Positions 25,907 to 34,829 of a stretch of DNA of 64,000 nt are shown here, piece by piece. The stretch spans positions 62,001-126,000 of the forward strand of contig CAVSCR010000006.1 of the NCBI GenBank assembly GCA_963726575.1, written 5' to 3'. The DNA is from CAVSCR01 sp963726575 (GTDB taxonomy: Bacteria; Actinomycetota; Actinomycetes; JAHEKZ01). The stretch's first letter is position 1. Each line of letters opens with the position of its first letter. The translations under genes and the position numbers were made by a program. The notes beneath the pieces are model-generated. The model ran no database searches, was not told the origin of the DNA, and saw nothing but the letters and a program-made list of their open reading frames with translations.

Positions 25907-26821
25907 ATGGACCAGGCACCGACCAACGACGCCGACCTGGTGATCGACGTCCGCCAGCTCAGCAAGACCTTCGGGCAGACCCAGGCGCTGCAGGGCCTCG
26001 ACCTGCAAGTGGCCCGCGGCGAGGTCCACGCGTTCCTCGGACCGAACGGCTCGGGGAAGACGACAACGCTTCGGCTTCTGCTGGCGATGCTGCGCGCCGA
26101 CGGCGGGACGATGCGCGTGTTGGGCCGCGACCCCTGGCATGAGGCAGCGGCCCTGCACCGTCAGCTGGCGTACGTCCCCGGCGACGTCTCCTTGTGGCCG
26201 AACCTGTCCGGTGGGGAGGTGATCGACCTGATGGGCCGCCTTCGCGGAGGCCTTGACCCGGAACGTCGCCGCAGCCTGATCGAGCGGTTCGACCTGGATC
26301 CCACCAAGAAGGGTCGGACGTACTCCAAGGGCAACCGGCAGAAGGTGGCCCTGATCGCCGCACTGGCCAGCGACGTCGACCTGTACCTGCTCGACGAGCC
26401 AACCGCAGGTCTGGATCCACTGATGGAGGCGGAGTTCCAGACCTGCGTGCGCGAACTGCGAAGCGCTGGCCGCACGATCCTGCTCAGCTCCCACATCCTG
26501 AGCGAGGCCGAGGCGCTCGGTGACCGCGTCAGCATCATCCGTGCGGGAGTGGTCGTCGAGACCGGGACGCTGGAGGACCTGCGGCACCTCACCCGCACGG
26601 CGATCACGGCTGACGTTCGACACGTCCCCGACGGGCTCGATCGGATCGCTGGTGTCCACGACGTACGCGTCACCGGGAACCGGATCACGGCTCAGGTGGA
26701 TCCAGCAGGCCTCAACACCTTGGTGTCGGAGCTGGCAGCAGCCGGTCTCGACCGATTGGTGAGCCAGCCACCGACTCTGGAAGAGCTGTTCCTGCGCCAC
26801 TACGCCGAGCCGTCTCCATGA
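25907..26821 (+). CDS. ABC exporter ATP-binding protein
   Basis: A 304-residue ATPase of the ABC-2/DrrA-like type. Walker A is GPNGSGKT, the Q-loop region YVPGDVSLWPNLSG, the signature is the variant YSKGNRQKV, Walker B is LYLLDEPTAGLDP and the H-loop is SSHILSEAEALG. The C-terminal about 80 residues form the extra domain usual in this group, ending LEELFLRHYAEPSP. Its stop overlaps the permease start by 4 bases. With the single large permease it forms an efflux-type transporter of unknown substrate. Confidence 0.92.
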   Translation: MDQAPTNDADLVIDVRQLSKTFGQTQALQGLDLQVARGEVHAFLGPNGSGKTTTLRLLLAMLRADGGTMRVLGRDPWHEAAALHRQLAYVPGDVSLWPNLSGGEVIDLMGRLRGGLDPERRRSLIERFDLDPTKKGRTYSKGNRQKVALIAALASDVDLYLLDEPTAGLDPLMEAEFQTCVRELRSAGRTILLSSHILSEAEALGDRVSIIRAGVVVETGTLEDLRHLTRTAITADVRHVPDGLDRIAGVHDVRVTGNRITAQVDPAGLNTLVSELAAAGLDRLVSQPPTLEELFLRHYAEPSP

Positions 26822-28401
26822 ACGGTACGGCAGCGCTCATCCGTCTGGCGCTGCGTCGCGATCGCCTGCTGCTTCCGGCATGGCTGCTCGGGCTGGCCGC
26901 CATGGCGAGCTTCTCCGTACTGGCCACGAAGGACCTGTACCCGACCGAGCAGTCGCTGCTGGCGGCCGCGCGCACGATCAACGCCACGGCGTCCCTCGTC
27001 GCCTTGTACGGCAAGGTCTACGACCCGTCGTCGATCGGCGCGCTGTCGCTGATCAAGCTCACTGCCTTCGGCGCAGCGTTGATCGCCGTCTTGTTCGTGT
27101 TCATCACCGTGCGGCACACCCGTGCTGAAGAGGAAGCGGGCCGGTTGGAGCTGGTGTCGGCCGGAGTCGTGGGCCGGTTCGCACCGCTGGCCGCAGCGCT
27201 CCTCGTCGGCGCCGGCGCCAGTGTGGCGCTGGGGGTCCTGACGACAGTCGGACTCACCGCCTCTGGGCTGCCCCTTGCAGGAGCAGTGTCCTTCGGTCTC
27301 GGGTGGGCCGCGAGCGGTGTGATCTTCACCGCGATCGCCGGCATCGCGGCGCAGCTCACGACGTCGGCCCGTGCGGCCATCGGTGCGGGCATGGCAGCGA
27401 TTGCAGCGGCGTACGCGATGCGGGCCGTCGGCGACCTGGCCGCGGCCGATCCTGGCTGGCTCTCGTGGCTGTCACCGATCGGCTGGAGTCAGCAGATCCG
27501 CCCGTTCGCCGGAGACCGTTGGTGGGTCGCCGGAATCCCGTTGACCGTTTCGCTCGCGCTGTTGCCCGTCGCGTTCTGGCTGCGGTCGCACCGCGATCTC
27601 GGGTCCGGCCTGGTGCCGGATCGGCCCGGTCCGGCCGACGGACGAATGCACGGGGTGTTCGGCTTGGCGTGGCGCCTGCAGCGCGGGCTGCTCACGGCCT
27701 GGCTGGTCGGGGCAGGTCTCATGGGACTGGTCCTCGGATCGATCGCCCATGACGTGAACGGCCTGCTGACATCGCCGGCGATGCGCAAGTACATCGTCGC
27801 GCTCGGCGGCCAGCAGGGCTTGACCGACGCATTCCTGGCGGCCGAGATCAGCATCCTCGGCTCGTTGGTCGCGGCCTACGCCATCGCAGCCGCCTCTCGG
27901 CTGCGCAGCGAGGAGGTCAACGGCCATCTCGAACCGGTGCTGGCCACGTCTGCCGGGCGCACCCGCTGGGCGTGGAGCCACTACGGCCTGAGCCTCGCCG
28001 GCGTCGCCGCGGTCCTCCTGCTGACCGGGGCTGCCATCGGCGTGGCGCACGGGCTGGCGGTCGGGGGGGTCTGGCATCAGGTCGGTCGCCTGGTGGTGGC
28101 CGCAGCCGCGCAGATCCCAGCTGCGTGGGTTCTGGCCAGCCTCGTGCTCGTGCTGTTCGCGCTCGCTCCGCGCTGGGTGTCCGGCGCTTGGGGGGTGTTG
28201 GTGGCTGCTGTGGTGATCGGAGAGTTCGGTGCGCTCTGGGGGCTGCCGCGATGGTCACTCGATCTCTCACCCTTCCAGCACAGCCCTCGACTTCCCGGCG
28301 GTGGCGCCGACCGTGCCGGCCTCGTCCTCCTGCTCGTCGCATCGGTAGTACTCGCCGGCATCGGCTTCGCGGGGTGGCGCAACCGCGATGTGCCGCAGTG
28401 A
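26818..28401 (+). CDS. ABC exporter permease (large, two-half)
   Basis: A 527-residue membrane protein with about 12 helices arranged as two similar halves (for example WLLGLAAMASFSVLA near residue 20 and GLLTAWLVGAGLMGLVLGS near 290). This is typical of the permease of tetronasin/antibiotic-type exporters. The ATG at 26818 overlaps the ATPase stop. A fused permease of this size needs only the ATPase dimer to form a complete exporter. Confidence 0.88.
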   Translation: MNGTAALIRLALRRDRLLLPAWLLGLAAMASFSVLATKDLYPTEQSLLAAARTINATASLVALYGKVYDPSSIGALSLIKLTAFGAALIAVLFVFITVRHTRAEEEAGRLELVSAGVVGRFAPLAAALLVGAGASVALGVLTTVGLTASGLPLAGAVSFGLGWAASGVIFTAIAGIAAQLTTSARAAIGAGMAAIAAAYAMRAVGDLAAADPGWLSWLSPIGWSQQIRPFAGDRWWVAGIPLTVSLALLPVAFWLRSHRDLGSGLVPDRPGPADGRMHGVFGLAWRLQRGLLTAWLVGAGLMGLVLGSIAHDVNGLLTSPAMRKYIVALGGQQGLTDAFLAAEISILGSLVAAYAIAAASRLRSEEVNGHLEPVLATSAGRTRWAWSHYGLSLAGVAAVLLLTGAAIGVAHGLAVGGVWHQVGRLVVAAAAQIPAAWVLASLVLVLFALAPRWVSGAWGVLVAAVVIGEFGALWGLPRWSLDLSPFQHSPRLPGGGADRAGLVLLLVASVVLAGIGFAGWRNRDVPQ

Positions 28402-28537
28402 GCACCCGAATCAGGCGAAGACCCCGCTGAGCCAACTCGCCAGCTCATTGGACGCGTTGTCGGCTTCTGTCCGAGCCCACCGATAGCGTCCCGACGACCG
28501 AGGGGACTTGCGCGACCAGCGGGACCAGGAGGCGACG

Positions 28538-29700
28538 GTGGCCCAGGGAACGGGTGCGAGCCGCACCGACGAGATCGGCACAGCCGACGCGTTGGCGCTG
28601 CGTATGTCCAGCCTGCTGCTGGCGGGCGACCGCTGCGCTGACCCGACCAACGAGGCCGCAGCAGACGTCGCCGGGGTCGTCACCTGGTTCGGTGCCATGC
28701 AGGCGCAGGACCTGGCGTCGGGCTTGTGGTCGTTCGGGTCCCGGCTGCCCACCTTCGACCTGGCGGCGGTGAACGCTGCGCTCGAGCGCCGGGAGGCACT
28801 CCGGACCTGGCCGATGCGGGGCACGGTCCACTTCGTGCCCGCACGCGATGCGCACTGGATGCTCGACCTCATGGGCGCCCGGGCGCTCGCAGGCGCGGCG
28901 CGACGGCGCGAGTTCCTCGGTCTCGACGCCGACGACGCCGACCGTGCCGTCGAGGTGCTCGGTCGAGACGTTGTCCGGCGGACAACGTCTGACCCGTGCC
29001 CAGTGCATCGCGGCACTGCAGGACGCGGGCGTCGACGCGTCAGGACAGCTCGGCTACCACCTGCTCTGGTATGCCAGCCAACGCGGCGTCACCTGCATCG
29101 CACCGAACATCGGAAACGAGCAGACCTTCGTGTTGCTCGACGACTGGGTGCCCGACCCCCATCGACTCGGGCGCGACGAGGCGCTGGCCACCATCACCTT
29201 GCGTTACTTCCAGAGCCACGGACCTGCCAGCCGCAAGGACTTCGCCGGCTGGACCGGCTTGTCCATGGCCGAGGTGAAGCAGGGTCTTGCCCTGGTGGCC
29301 GACCTGATCGTGCGGGTCGATGTGGACGGAGCGGAGATGTACGTAGCACGGCAACTGCTCGAGGGGTTCTCCTCAGGCCAGACTCAGGGCGTCTCGTGAC
29401 GTGTGGTGGGCGCTGCCCGGCTTCGACGAGTACTTGCTGGGTTTCAAGGAGCGCAGCCTCATGCTCGAGCCCGAGCATCTCAACGCGGTGATCCCCGGTG
29501 GCAACGGCGTCTTCCAGTCGACCCTGGTGCAACAGGGTCGGGTGGTCGCCACGTGGAAGCGCACCAGACGCACGACGAAGACGGTGGTCGACGTCTCGCC
29601 GTTGACCCGTACGACGGCCGCGAAGCGCCGGGAGGCCGCCGTGGCCTTGGACGCTTACGGCCGCTTCATCGGACAGCCGCTGGAGATCCGGTGGCCCTGA
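28538..29700 (+). pseudogene. Winged-helix DNA-binding domain protein (HTH_42), two frameshifts
   Basis: The GTG at 28538 follows AGGAGG (28527-28532). The sequence ALALRMSSLLLAG, then AGVVTWFGAMQAQDLASGLW, ALRTWPMRGTVHFVPARDAHWML, GYHLLWYASQRGVTCI and LPGFDEYLLGFKERSLML is typical of the YcaQ/AlkZ-related HTH_42 family, some of which are DNA glycosylases. The frame changes near 28970 (after VEVLG) and near 29393 (before DVWWALPGF). The span is a multiple of three plus two, so two single inserted bases would restore about 386 residues. Both breaks lie inside well-conserved sequence, which suggests sequence error. Confidence 0.75.
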
Positions 29701-29706
29701 CGACCG

Positions 29707-30012
29707 TCAGTCGGTCGTCGGCCTCGGGTCAGGTCCGTAACCTGCGTCGCTCAACAGGCGTCGCAACTCGACCACCTGCTTGTCGCCGGCGTTGTGGTCG
29801 CGTGGCGGGTCGAAGAACTCCGTGGTCTCCCCCACGGTCACCTTGACCTTGCCCTCGCGTCGCTCCTCGACTGTGCCCACCGCATTCAACAGTGAGACGA
29901 CGTCCGGCCAGCGCACGTTGTGGCTCGTCGGGTGTTGGAACAGCGCCGCCAGGGTGTCGCGGTGGCGGTTGTTGAGGTGATGTGCCTGCGTATGACTGCC
30001 TGATGTGGTCAT
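29707..30012 (-). CDS. Conserved hypothetical protein, possible small RNA-binding-like fold
   Basis: A 101-residue soluble protein. HRDTLAALFQHPTSHNVRWP, DVVSLLNAVGTVEERREGKV and QVVELRRLLSDAGY show a compact alpha-beta pattern somewhat like the HicA/dsRNA-binding fold. No partner antitoxin gene is adjacent, so I do not call it a toxin. It is convergent with the winged-helix gene and divergent from kdp. Confidence 0.65.
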   Translation of the reverse strand: MTTSGSHTQAHHLNNRHRDTLAALFQHPTSHNVRWPDVVSLLNAVGTVEERREGKVKVTVGETTEFFDPPRDHNAGDKQVVELRRLLSDAGYGPDPRPTTD

Positions 30013-30112
30013 CGACGACCACCTCCAACTCCAGATCCGACGCTACCGCTGGCTCAGCAACGACGCCTGGGGATGCCGGTCAGTCGCAGGGTGACCTTCG
30101 CCCCTTTCGCCG

Positions 30113-30130
30113 CGTCAGGGCTCCGTCAAG
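30113..30130 (+). promoter_or_regulatory. Candidate KdpE-type direct repeat upstream of kdp
   Basis: CGTCAGG at 30113-30119 and CGTCAAG at 30124-30130 repeat with an 11-base period, the spacing used by OmpR-family regulators such as KdpE. The site is about 100 bases before the first kdp codon in a 218-base gap with no other gene. Confidence 0.4.
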
Positions 30131-30230
30131 ATCGCGTGGGGGCGCATCAGGACCACGAAAAGGATGTCCGAACCCTGCCAACGCCCGCGATAGACCAGGC
30201 ACAGCCCAATTCTGCAAGGAGTGGTAGGTC

Positions 30231-30314
30231 ATGGCCGACGTCGCATACGTCCTTCTGACCCTCGCCGTGTTCGGCGTTCTCGCGCTGGTCGTCAAGGGGG
30301 TGGAGAAGCTGTGA
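30231..30314 (+). CDS. 27-residue membrane micropeptide at the head of the kdp operon
   Basis: ATG at 30231 follows AAGGAG (30216-30221) and gives MADVAYVLLTLAVFGVLALV and then VKGVEKL, a single hydrophobic helix with a basic/acidic tail. The stop codon overlaps the kdpF GTG (GTGA), so the two are coupled. It resembles KdpF in size and shape but is distinct from it. It may stabilise the Kdp complex or act as a translated leader; both ideas are inference. Confidence 0.7.
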   Translation: MADVAYVLLTLAVFGVLALVVKGVEKL

Positions 30315-30400
30315 GCGTCGAGAACGTCGTCGGCCTCCTGCTGTCCGTGGCCATCGTGATCTACCTCGTCCTGGCCCTCGTGTTCCCGGAGAAGTTCTGA
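30311..30400 (+). CDS. kdpF: KdpF, small stabilising subunit of K+-transporting ATPase
   Basis: A 29-residue single-helix peptide (VENVVGLLLSVAIVIYLVLA, ending LVFPEKF) with the FPE-x-F end typical of KdpF. KdpF sits in the membrane and stabilises the KdpFABC complex. Its GTG overlaps the leader peptide stop and its TGA shares a base with the kdpA ATG, so the order leader-F-A-B-C is tightly coupled. Confidence 0.88.
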   Translation: MSVENVVGLLLSVAIVIYLVLALVFPEKF

Positions 30401-32064
30401 TGTCCGACACCACCGCGGGGTTCTTGCAAGTCGCCCTTCTCATCGCGCTGTTGGCCGCGGCACACGTGCCCGTGGGCAACTACATGGCGCGGGTGTACTC
30501 GTCGGTCAAGCACAGCCGGGTCGAACGCGGCCTCTACCGCGTGATGGGCGTGGATCCGGACGCTGACCAGCGCTGGACGGTCTACCTCCGCAGCCTCCTT
30601 GCGTTCTCCATGATCGGGCTGCTCTTCCTGTATGCGTTCCAGCGGGTGCAACAGCACCTGCTGCTGTCGCTCGGCTTCCCGGCCGTCAAGGCCGACCAGG
30701 CGTGGAACACGGCCGCCTCCTTCCTCACCAACACGAACTGGCAGTCGTACTCCGGTGAGAGCACGATGGGCTACCTGGTGCAGATGGCCGGACTGGCCGT
30801 GCAGAACTTCGTGTCTGCGGCGGTCGGGATCGCCGTCGCCATCGCCCTGATCCGAGGTTTCACGAGGTCGCGCACCGACCGGCTCGGCAACTTCTGGGTC
30901 GACCTGACTCGCGGTTGCCTGCGCATCCTGCTGCCGATCGCCTTCGTGTTCGCAATCGTCCTGATCGTCGGCGGAGCCGTCCAGAACCTGCACAGCAGCT
31001 ACGACACCGTCACGACCCTCGCCAATGGCCACCAGACGATCACAGGGGGGCCAGTGGCCTCGCAGGAGGCCATCAAGGAGCTCGGCACGAACGGTGGCGG
31101 GTTCTACAACGCCAACTCCGCGCACCCGTTCGAGAACCCGACCAAGTGGACGAACCTGCTCGAGATCTTCCTGCTTCTGGTGATTCCCTTCTCGCTTCCG
31201 CGCACCTTCGGAAAGCTGGTCGGGGATGTCCGGCAGGGCTACGCGATCCTCGCGGCGATGGCGACGATCTGGGTCGTGTCCGTTGTTGGCATCACCGCGT
31301 TCGAGGCCGCTCACCAGGGAACCGCCTTGCAGGCAGCCGGTGCGGCGATGGAGGGCAAGGAAGCGAGGTTCGGGGTTCCCGCATCGGCGCTGTTCGCCTC
31401 GTCGACGACGCTCACCTCGACCGGTGCCGTCGACAGCTTCCACGACAGCTACACGCCGCTCGGTGGCGGCATCGCGATCTTCGACATGATGACCGGCGAG
31501 GTCGCGCCCGGTGGCGTCGGATCCGGTCTGTACGGCATCTTGGTGCTGGCGGTGGTCGCCGTCTTCGTGGCAGGCCTCATGGTCGGCCGAACGCCGGAGT
31601 ACCTGGGCAAGAAGATCCAGGCCCGAGAGATCAAACTCGCCGGCCTGTACATCCTGGCGACCCCAGCATGTGTTCTCATCGGGACCGGCATCGCGATGGC
31701 GCTCCCCGGGGAACGTGCCGGCATGTTGAACCCGGGTGCGCACGGGCTGTCCGAGGTCCTCTACGCGTTCACGTCGGCCTCGAACAACAACGGCTCCGCG
31801 TTCGCCGGCATCTCGGTGAACACCGTCTGGTACAACACCGCACTCGGCCTGGCGATGCTCCTGGCCCGCTTCTTGCCGATTGTTTTCGCGGTGGCCCTGG
31901 CTGGTTCACTGTCGCGCCAGCAACCCGTGCCGGTGACCGCCGGGACGCTCCCGACACACCGTCCGCTGTTCGTCGGGCTCTTGCTAGGCACGATCGTCAT
32001 CGTCGTCGCTCTCACCTACTTCCCGGCGCTGGCGCTGGGACCGCTCGCGGAAGGTCTGCACTGA
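30400..32064 (+). CDS. kdpA: KdpA, K+-binding and channel-like subunit
   Basis: A 554-residue membrane protein with about ten helices that carries the K+ selectivity filter of the KdpFABC pump. ELGTNGGGFYNANSAHPFENP (from about residue 227) is one of the filter loops, and AFTSASNNNGSAFAG (about 456) is another. Length matches the family (about 550-560). It overlaps kdpF and kdpB by one base at each end. Confidence 0.96.
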   Translation: MSDTTAGFLQVALLIALLAAAHVPVGNYMARVYSSVKHSRVERGLYRVMGVDPDADQRWTVYLRSLLAFSMIGLLFLYAFQRVQQHLLLSLGFPAVKADQAWNTAASFLTNTNWQSYSGESTMGYLVQMAGLAVQNFVSAAVGIAVAIALIRGFTRSRTDRLGNFWVDLTRGCLRILLPIAFVFAIVLIVGGAVQNLHSSYDTVTTLANGHQTITGGPVASQEAIKELGTNGGGFYNANSAHPFENPTKWTNLLEIFLLLVIPFSLPRTFGKLVGDVRQGYAILAAMATIWVVSVVGITAFEAAHQGTALQAAGAAMEGKEARFGVPASALFASSTTLTSTGAVDSFHDSYTPLGGGIAIFDMMTGEVAPGGVGSGLYGILVLAVVAVFVAGLMVGRTPEYLGKKIQAREIKLAGLYILATPACVLIGTGIAMALPGERAGMLNPGAHGLSEVLYAFTSASNNNGSAFAGISVNTVWYNTALGLAMLLARFLPIVFAVALAGSLSRQQPVPVTAGTLPTHRPLFVGLLLGTIVIVVALTYFPALALGPLAEGLH

Positions 32065-34196
32065 TGTCCACCACCGCCGTTGCCTCGGGAACCCCTCAGC
32101 CGGGAAGTCCTGCACCGAGTGAGGGCCCTCACCGGGTGGCCGGTGGCCTGCTGGATCCGGCCATGCTGGTCAGGGCGCTCCCCGACGCCCTGCGCAAGCT
32201 GGACCCGCAGGTCATGTGGCACAACCCGGTCATGCTGATCGTCGAGATCGGCGCCTTGTACACGACGATCCTGTCGATCAAGGACCCCTCGGCGTTCGGC
32301 TGGTGGATCACCGCCTGGCTGTGGTTGACCGTGGTCTTCGCCAACCTGGCCGAGGCGGTCGCCGAAGGCCGCGGCAAGGCTCAGGCGGAGTCGCTGCGCA
32401 AGACACGCACCCACACGGTCGCCCGTCGGCTGGCCGGCTGGTCCGCCGGTGACGATCCGACGACGGTTCGAGTGGAAGAGATCCCCGCGACCTCGGTCGC
32501 GCTGGGCGACCACGTGCTGGTCGAGGCGGGGCAGGTCATCCCGGGCGACGGTGACGTGGTCGAGGGCGTGGCGAGCGTCGACGAGTCGGCGATCACCGGA
32601 GAGTCGGCGCCGGTCATCCGCGAGTCCGGCGGCGACCGTTCGTCGGTGACCGGGGGCACCAAGGTGCTCTCGGACCGCATCGTCGTGCAGATCACGAGCA
32701 AGCCCGGCGAGACGTTCATCGACCGGATGATCGCCCTGGTCGAGGGCGCCTCGCGCCAGAAGACCCCGAACGAGATCGCACTGAACATCCTGCTCGCAGC
32801 ACTCACCCTGATCTTCTTGTTCGCGGTGGCGACGCTGCAGCCCTTGGCGATCTACTCCGGCGCGGAGCAGTCCGTCACCGTGCTGGTCGCCCTGCTGGTC
32901 TGCCTCATCCCCACCACGATCGGGGCACTGCTGTCGGCCATCGGCATCGCCGGCATGGACCGATTGGTCCAGCGCAACGTTCTCGCGATGTCGGGGCGTG
33001 CCGTCGAGGCCGCCGGTGACGTCAACACCTTGCTGCTCGACAAGACCGGAACGATCACGCTCGGCAACCGTCAGGCCAGCGACTTCGTCCCGATGGAGGG
33101 CGTCGCCGAAACCGAACTGGCCGATGCCGCGCAGCTCTCGTCCCTCGCCGACGAGACCCCCGAGGGTCGGTCGATCGTCGTCTTCGCGAAGACCCATTTC
33201 GGCCTGCGCGAGCGTCACGAAGGCGAGCTGGGAAGCGCCCACTTCGTCCCGTTCACGGCCCAGACGCGCATGAGCGGCGTCGACCTGGATGACGGTCGCC
33301 AGATCCGCAAGGGCGCGGCTTCTGCAGTGGTCGCCTGGGTGCGCGAGAACGGTGGCTCGGTGCCCGTGCAAGCCGGTGAGCTCGTCGACGGCATCTCTGC
33401 GTCCGGTGGCACACCGCTGATCGTGGGCGAACTCGACGCGTCCAGCGCCGCCCGCGTACTCGGCGTCATCCACCTCAAGGACGTCGTGAAGGAAGGCATG
33501 CGCAGCCGCTTCGACGAGCTCCGGCGCATGGGCATCCGCACTGTCATGATCACCGGCGACAACCAGCTGACCGCACGGGCCATCGCAGACGAGGCCGGCG
33601 TCGACGACTTCCTCGCCGAGGCCACGCCTGAGGACAAGATGGCGTTGATCCGTCGGGAGCAGGAGGGCGGGAAGCTGGTCGCGATGACCGGCGACGGCAC
33701 CAACGACGCTCCTGCGCTGGCGCAGGCCGACGTCGGAGTCGCCATGAACACCGGGACGTCCGCGGCGAAAGAGGCCGGCAACATGGTCGACCTGGACTCC
33801 GACCCGACGAAACTCATCGAGATCGTGGAGATCGGGAAGCAACTGCTCATCACGCGTGGTTCGCTGACGACCTTCTCGATCGCCAACGACGTCGCCAAGT
33901 ACTTCGCGATCATCCCGGCGATGTTCGTGGTGGTCTACCCGGGACTTCGCCGGCTCAACGTCATGGGTCTGCACAGCCCGGAGTCGGCGATCCTCTCCGC
34001 AGTGATCTTCAACGCGCTCATCATCATCGCGCTGATCCCACTGGCACTGCGCGGGGTCCGCTACAAGCCGAGCAACGCCTCGGCGATGCTGCGCCGCAAC
34101 CTGTACATCTACGGGCTGGGCGGGCTGATCCTGCCCTTCATCGGGATCAAGCTGATCGACGTCCTGATCGTCCAGTTCATCCCCGGGATTGGGTGA
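32064..34196 (+). CDS. kdpB: KdpB, P-type ATPase subunit
   Basis: A 710-residue P-type ATPase that powers K+ uptake. The phosphorylation motif LLDKTGT puts the acceptor at D326, the actuator motif is ITGESAPV, and MTGDGTNDAPALAQADVG is the hinge motif of the P domain. Membrane helices at about 45-95, 235-290 and 590-705 fit the family. It begins on the last base of the kdpA stop codon and overlaps kdpC by 4 bases. Confidence 0.96.
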   Translation: MSTTAVASGTPQPGSPAPSEGPHRVAGGLLDPAMLVRALPDALRKLDPQVMWHNPVMLIVEIGALYTTILSIKDPSAFGWWITAWLWLTVVFANLAEAVAEGRGKAQAESLRKTRTHTVARRLAGWSAGDDPTTVRVEEIPATSVALGDHVLVEAGQVIPGDGDVVEGVASVDESAITGESAPVIRESGGDRSSVTGGTKVLSDRIVVQITSKPGETFIDRMIALVEGASRQKTPNEIALNILLAALTLIFLFAVATLQPLAIYSGAEQSVTVLVALLVCLIPTTIGALLSAIGIAGMDRLVQRNVLAMSGRAVEAAGDVNTLLLDKTGTITLGNRQASDFVPMEGVAETELADAAQLSSLADETPEGRSIVVFAKTHFGLRERHEGELGSAHFVPFTAQTRMSGVDLDDGRQIRKGAASAVVAWVRENGGSVPVQAGELVDGISASGGTPLIVGELDASSAARVLGVIHLKDVVKEGMRSRFDELRRMGIRTVMITGDNQLTARAIADEAGVDDFLAEATPEDKMALIRREQEGGKLVAMTGDGTNDAPALAQADVGVAMNTGTSAAKEAGNMVDLDSDPTKLIEIVEIGKQLLITRGSLTTFSIANDVAKYFAIIPAMFVVVYPGLRRLNVMGLHSPESAILSAVIFNALIIIALIPLALRGVRYKPSNASAMLRRNLYIYGLGGLILPFIGIKLIDVLIVQFIPGIG

Positions 34197-34813
34197 CCCT
34201 CATGCCTACGAACGTCTCTGCCGCACTCCGCCGCTACTGGGCCTCGATCCGGGTGCTCTTCGTCCTGACCGTGATCCTCGGTCTGCTGTACCCCCTTGCC
34301 GCCACGGCTGTCGGGCAGCTGGTCTTCAAACACCAGTCGAACGGGTCCCTGGTGTCGTCCAACGGCCAGGTGGTCGGGTCGAGCCTGCTCGGGCAGAACT
34401 TCACCGACGCGAAAGGCAACCCGTTGCCGCAGTGGTTCCAGCCGCGGCCCTCAGCGGCCGGTGACGGCTACGACCCGACTTCGTCCTCGGCGTCGAACCT
34501 CGGCCCGAACAATCCCGACCTCCTCAAGCTGGTGACGCAGCGCCGGGCAGCGGCAGCGGCGCTGGACGGGGTGGACCCGGCCAGCGTTCCGCCGGACGCC
34601 GTCACCGCGTCCGGATCGGGTCTTGACCCCGACATCAGCCCGGCCTACGCCCGCGAGCAGGCAGCTCGCGTGGCCAGGGCACGGGGACTCGACGTCGCAC
34701 AGGTGCTGGACCTGATCAAGAGCCACACCGACGGACGGGCGCTGGGCTTCCTCGGCGAACCGACCGTGAACGTCCTCGAGCTCAACCTGGCGCTGCAGAG
34801 CCTGACCGGCTGA
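34193..34813 (+). CDS. kdpC: KdpC, assembly subunit of the K+-transporting ATPase
   Basis: A 206-residue protein with one N-terminal membrane helix (IRVLFVLTVILGLLYPLAAT) and an extracytoplasmic domain. It carries the usual LLGQNFTDAKGNPLPQWFQ and GSGLDPDISPAYAREQAARVA blocks. The GTG at 34193 overlaps the kdpB stop; ATG at 34202 is an alternative. Confidence 0.93.
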   Translation: MTLMPTNVSAALRRYWASIRVLFVLTVILGLLYPLAATAVGQLVFKHQSNGSLVSSNGQVVGSSLLGQNFTDAKGNPLPQWFQPRPSAAGDGYDPTSSSASNLGPNNPDLLKLVTQRRAAAAALDGVDPASVPPDAVTASGSGLDPDISPAYAREQAARVARARGLDVAQVLDLIKSHTDGRALGFLGEPTVNVLELNLALQSLTG

Positions 34814-34829
34814 CTGGGAGGATCCCCTC

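Noticed and set aside
29707..30012. Considered a HicA-type toxin
   Set aside because: No antitoxin gene is adjacent and the key His region is not convincing.
30013..30230. Considered a c-di-AMP (ydaO-type) riboswitch before kdp
   Set aside because: I do not see the conserved GGGG/ACC core elements; a covariance search would settle it.
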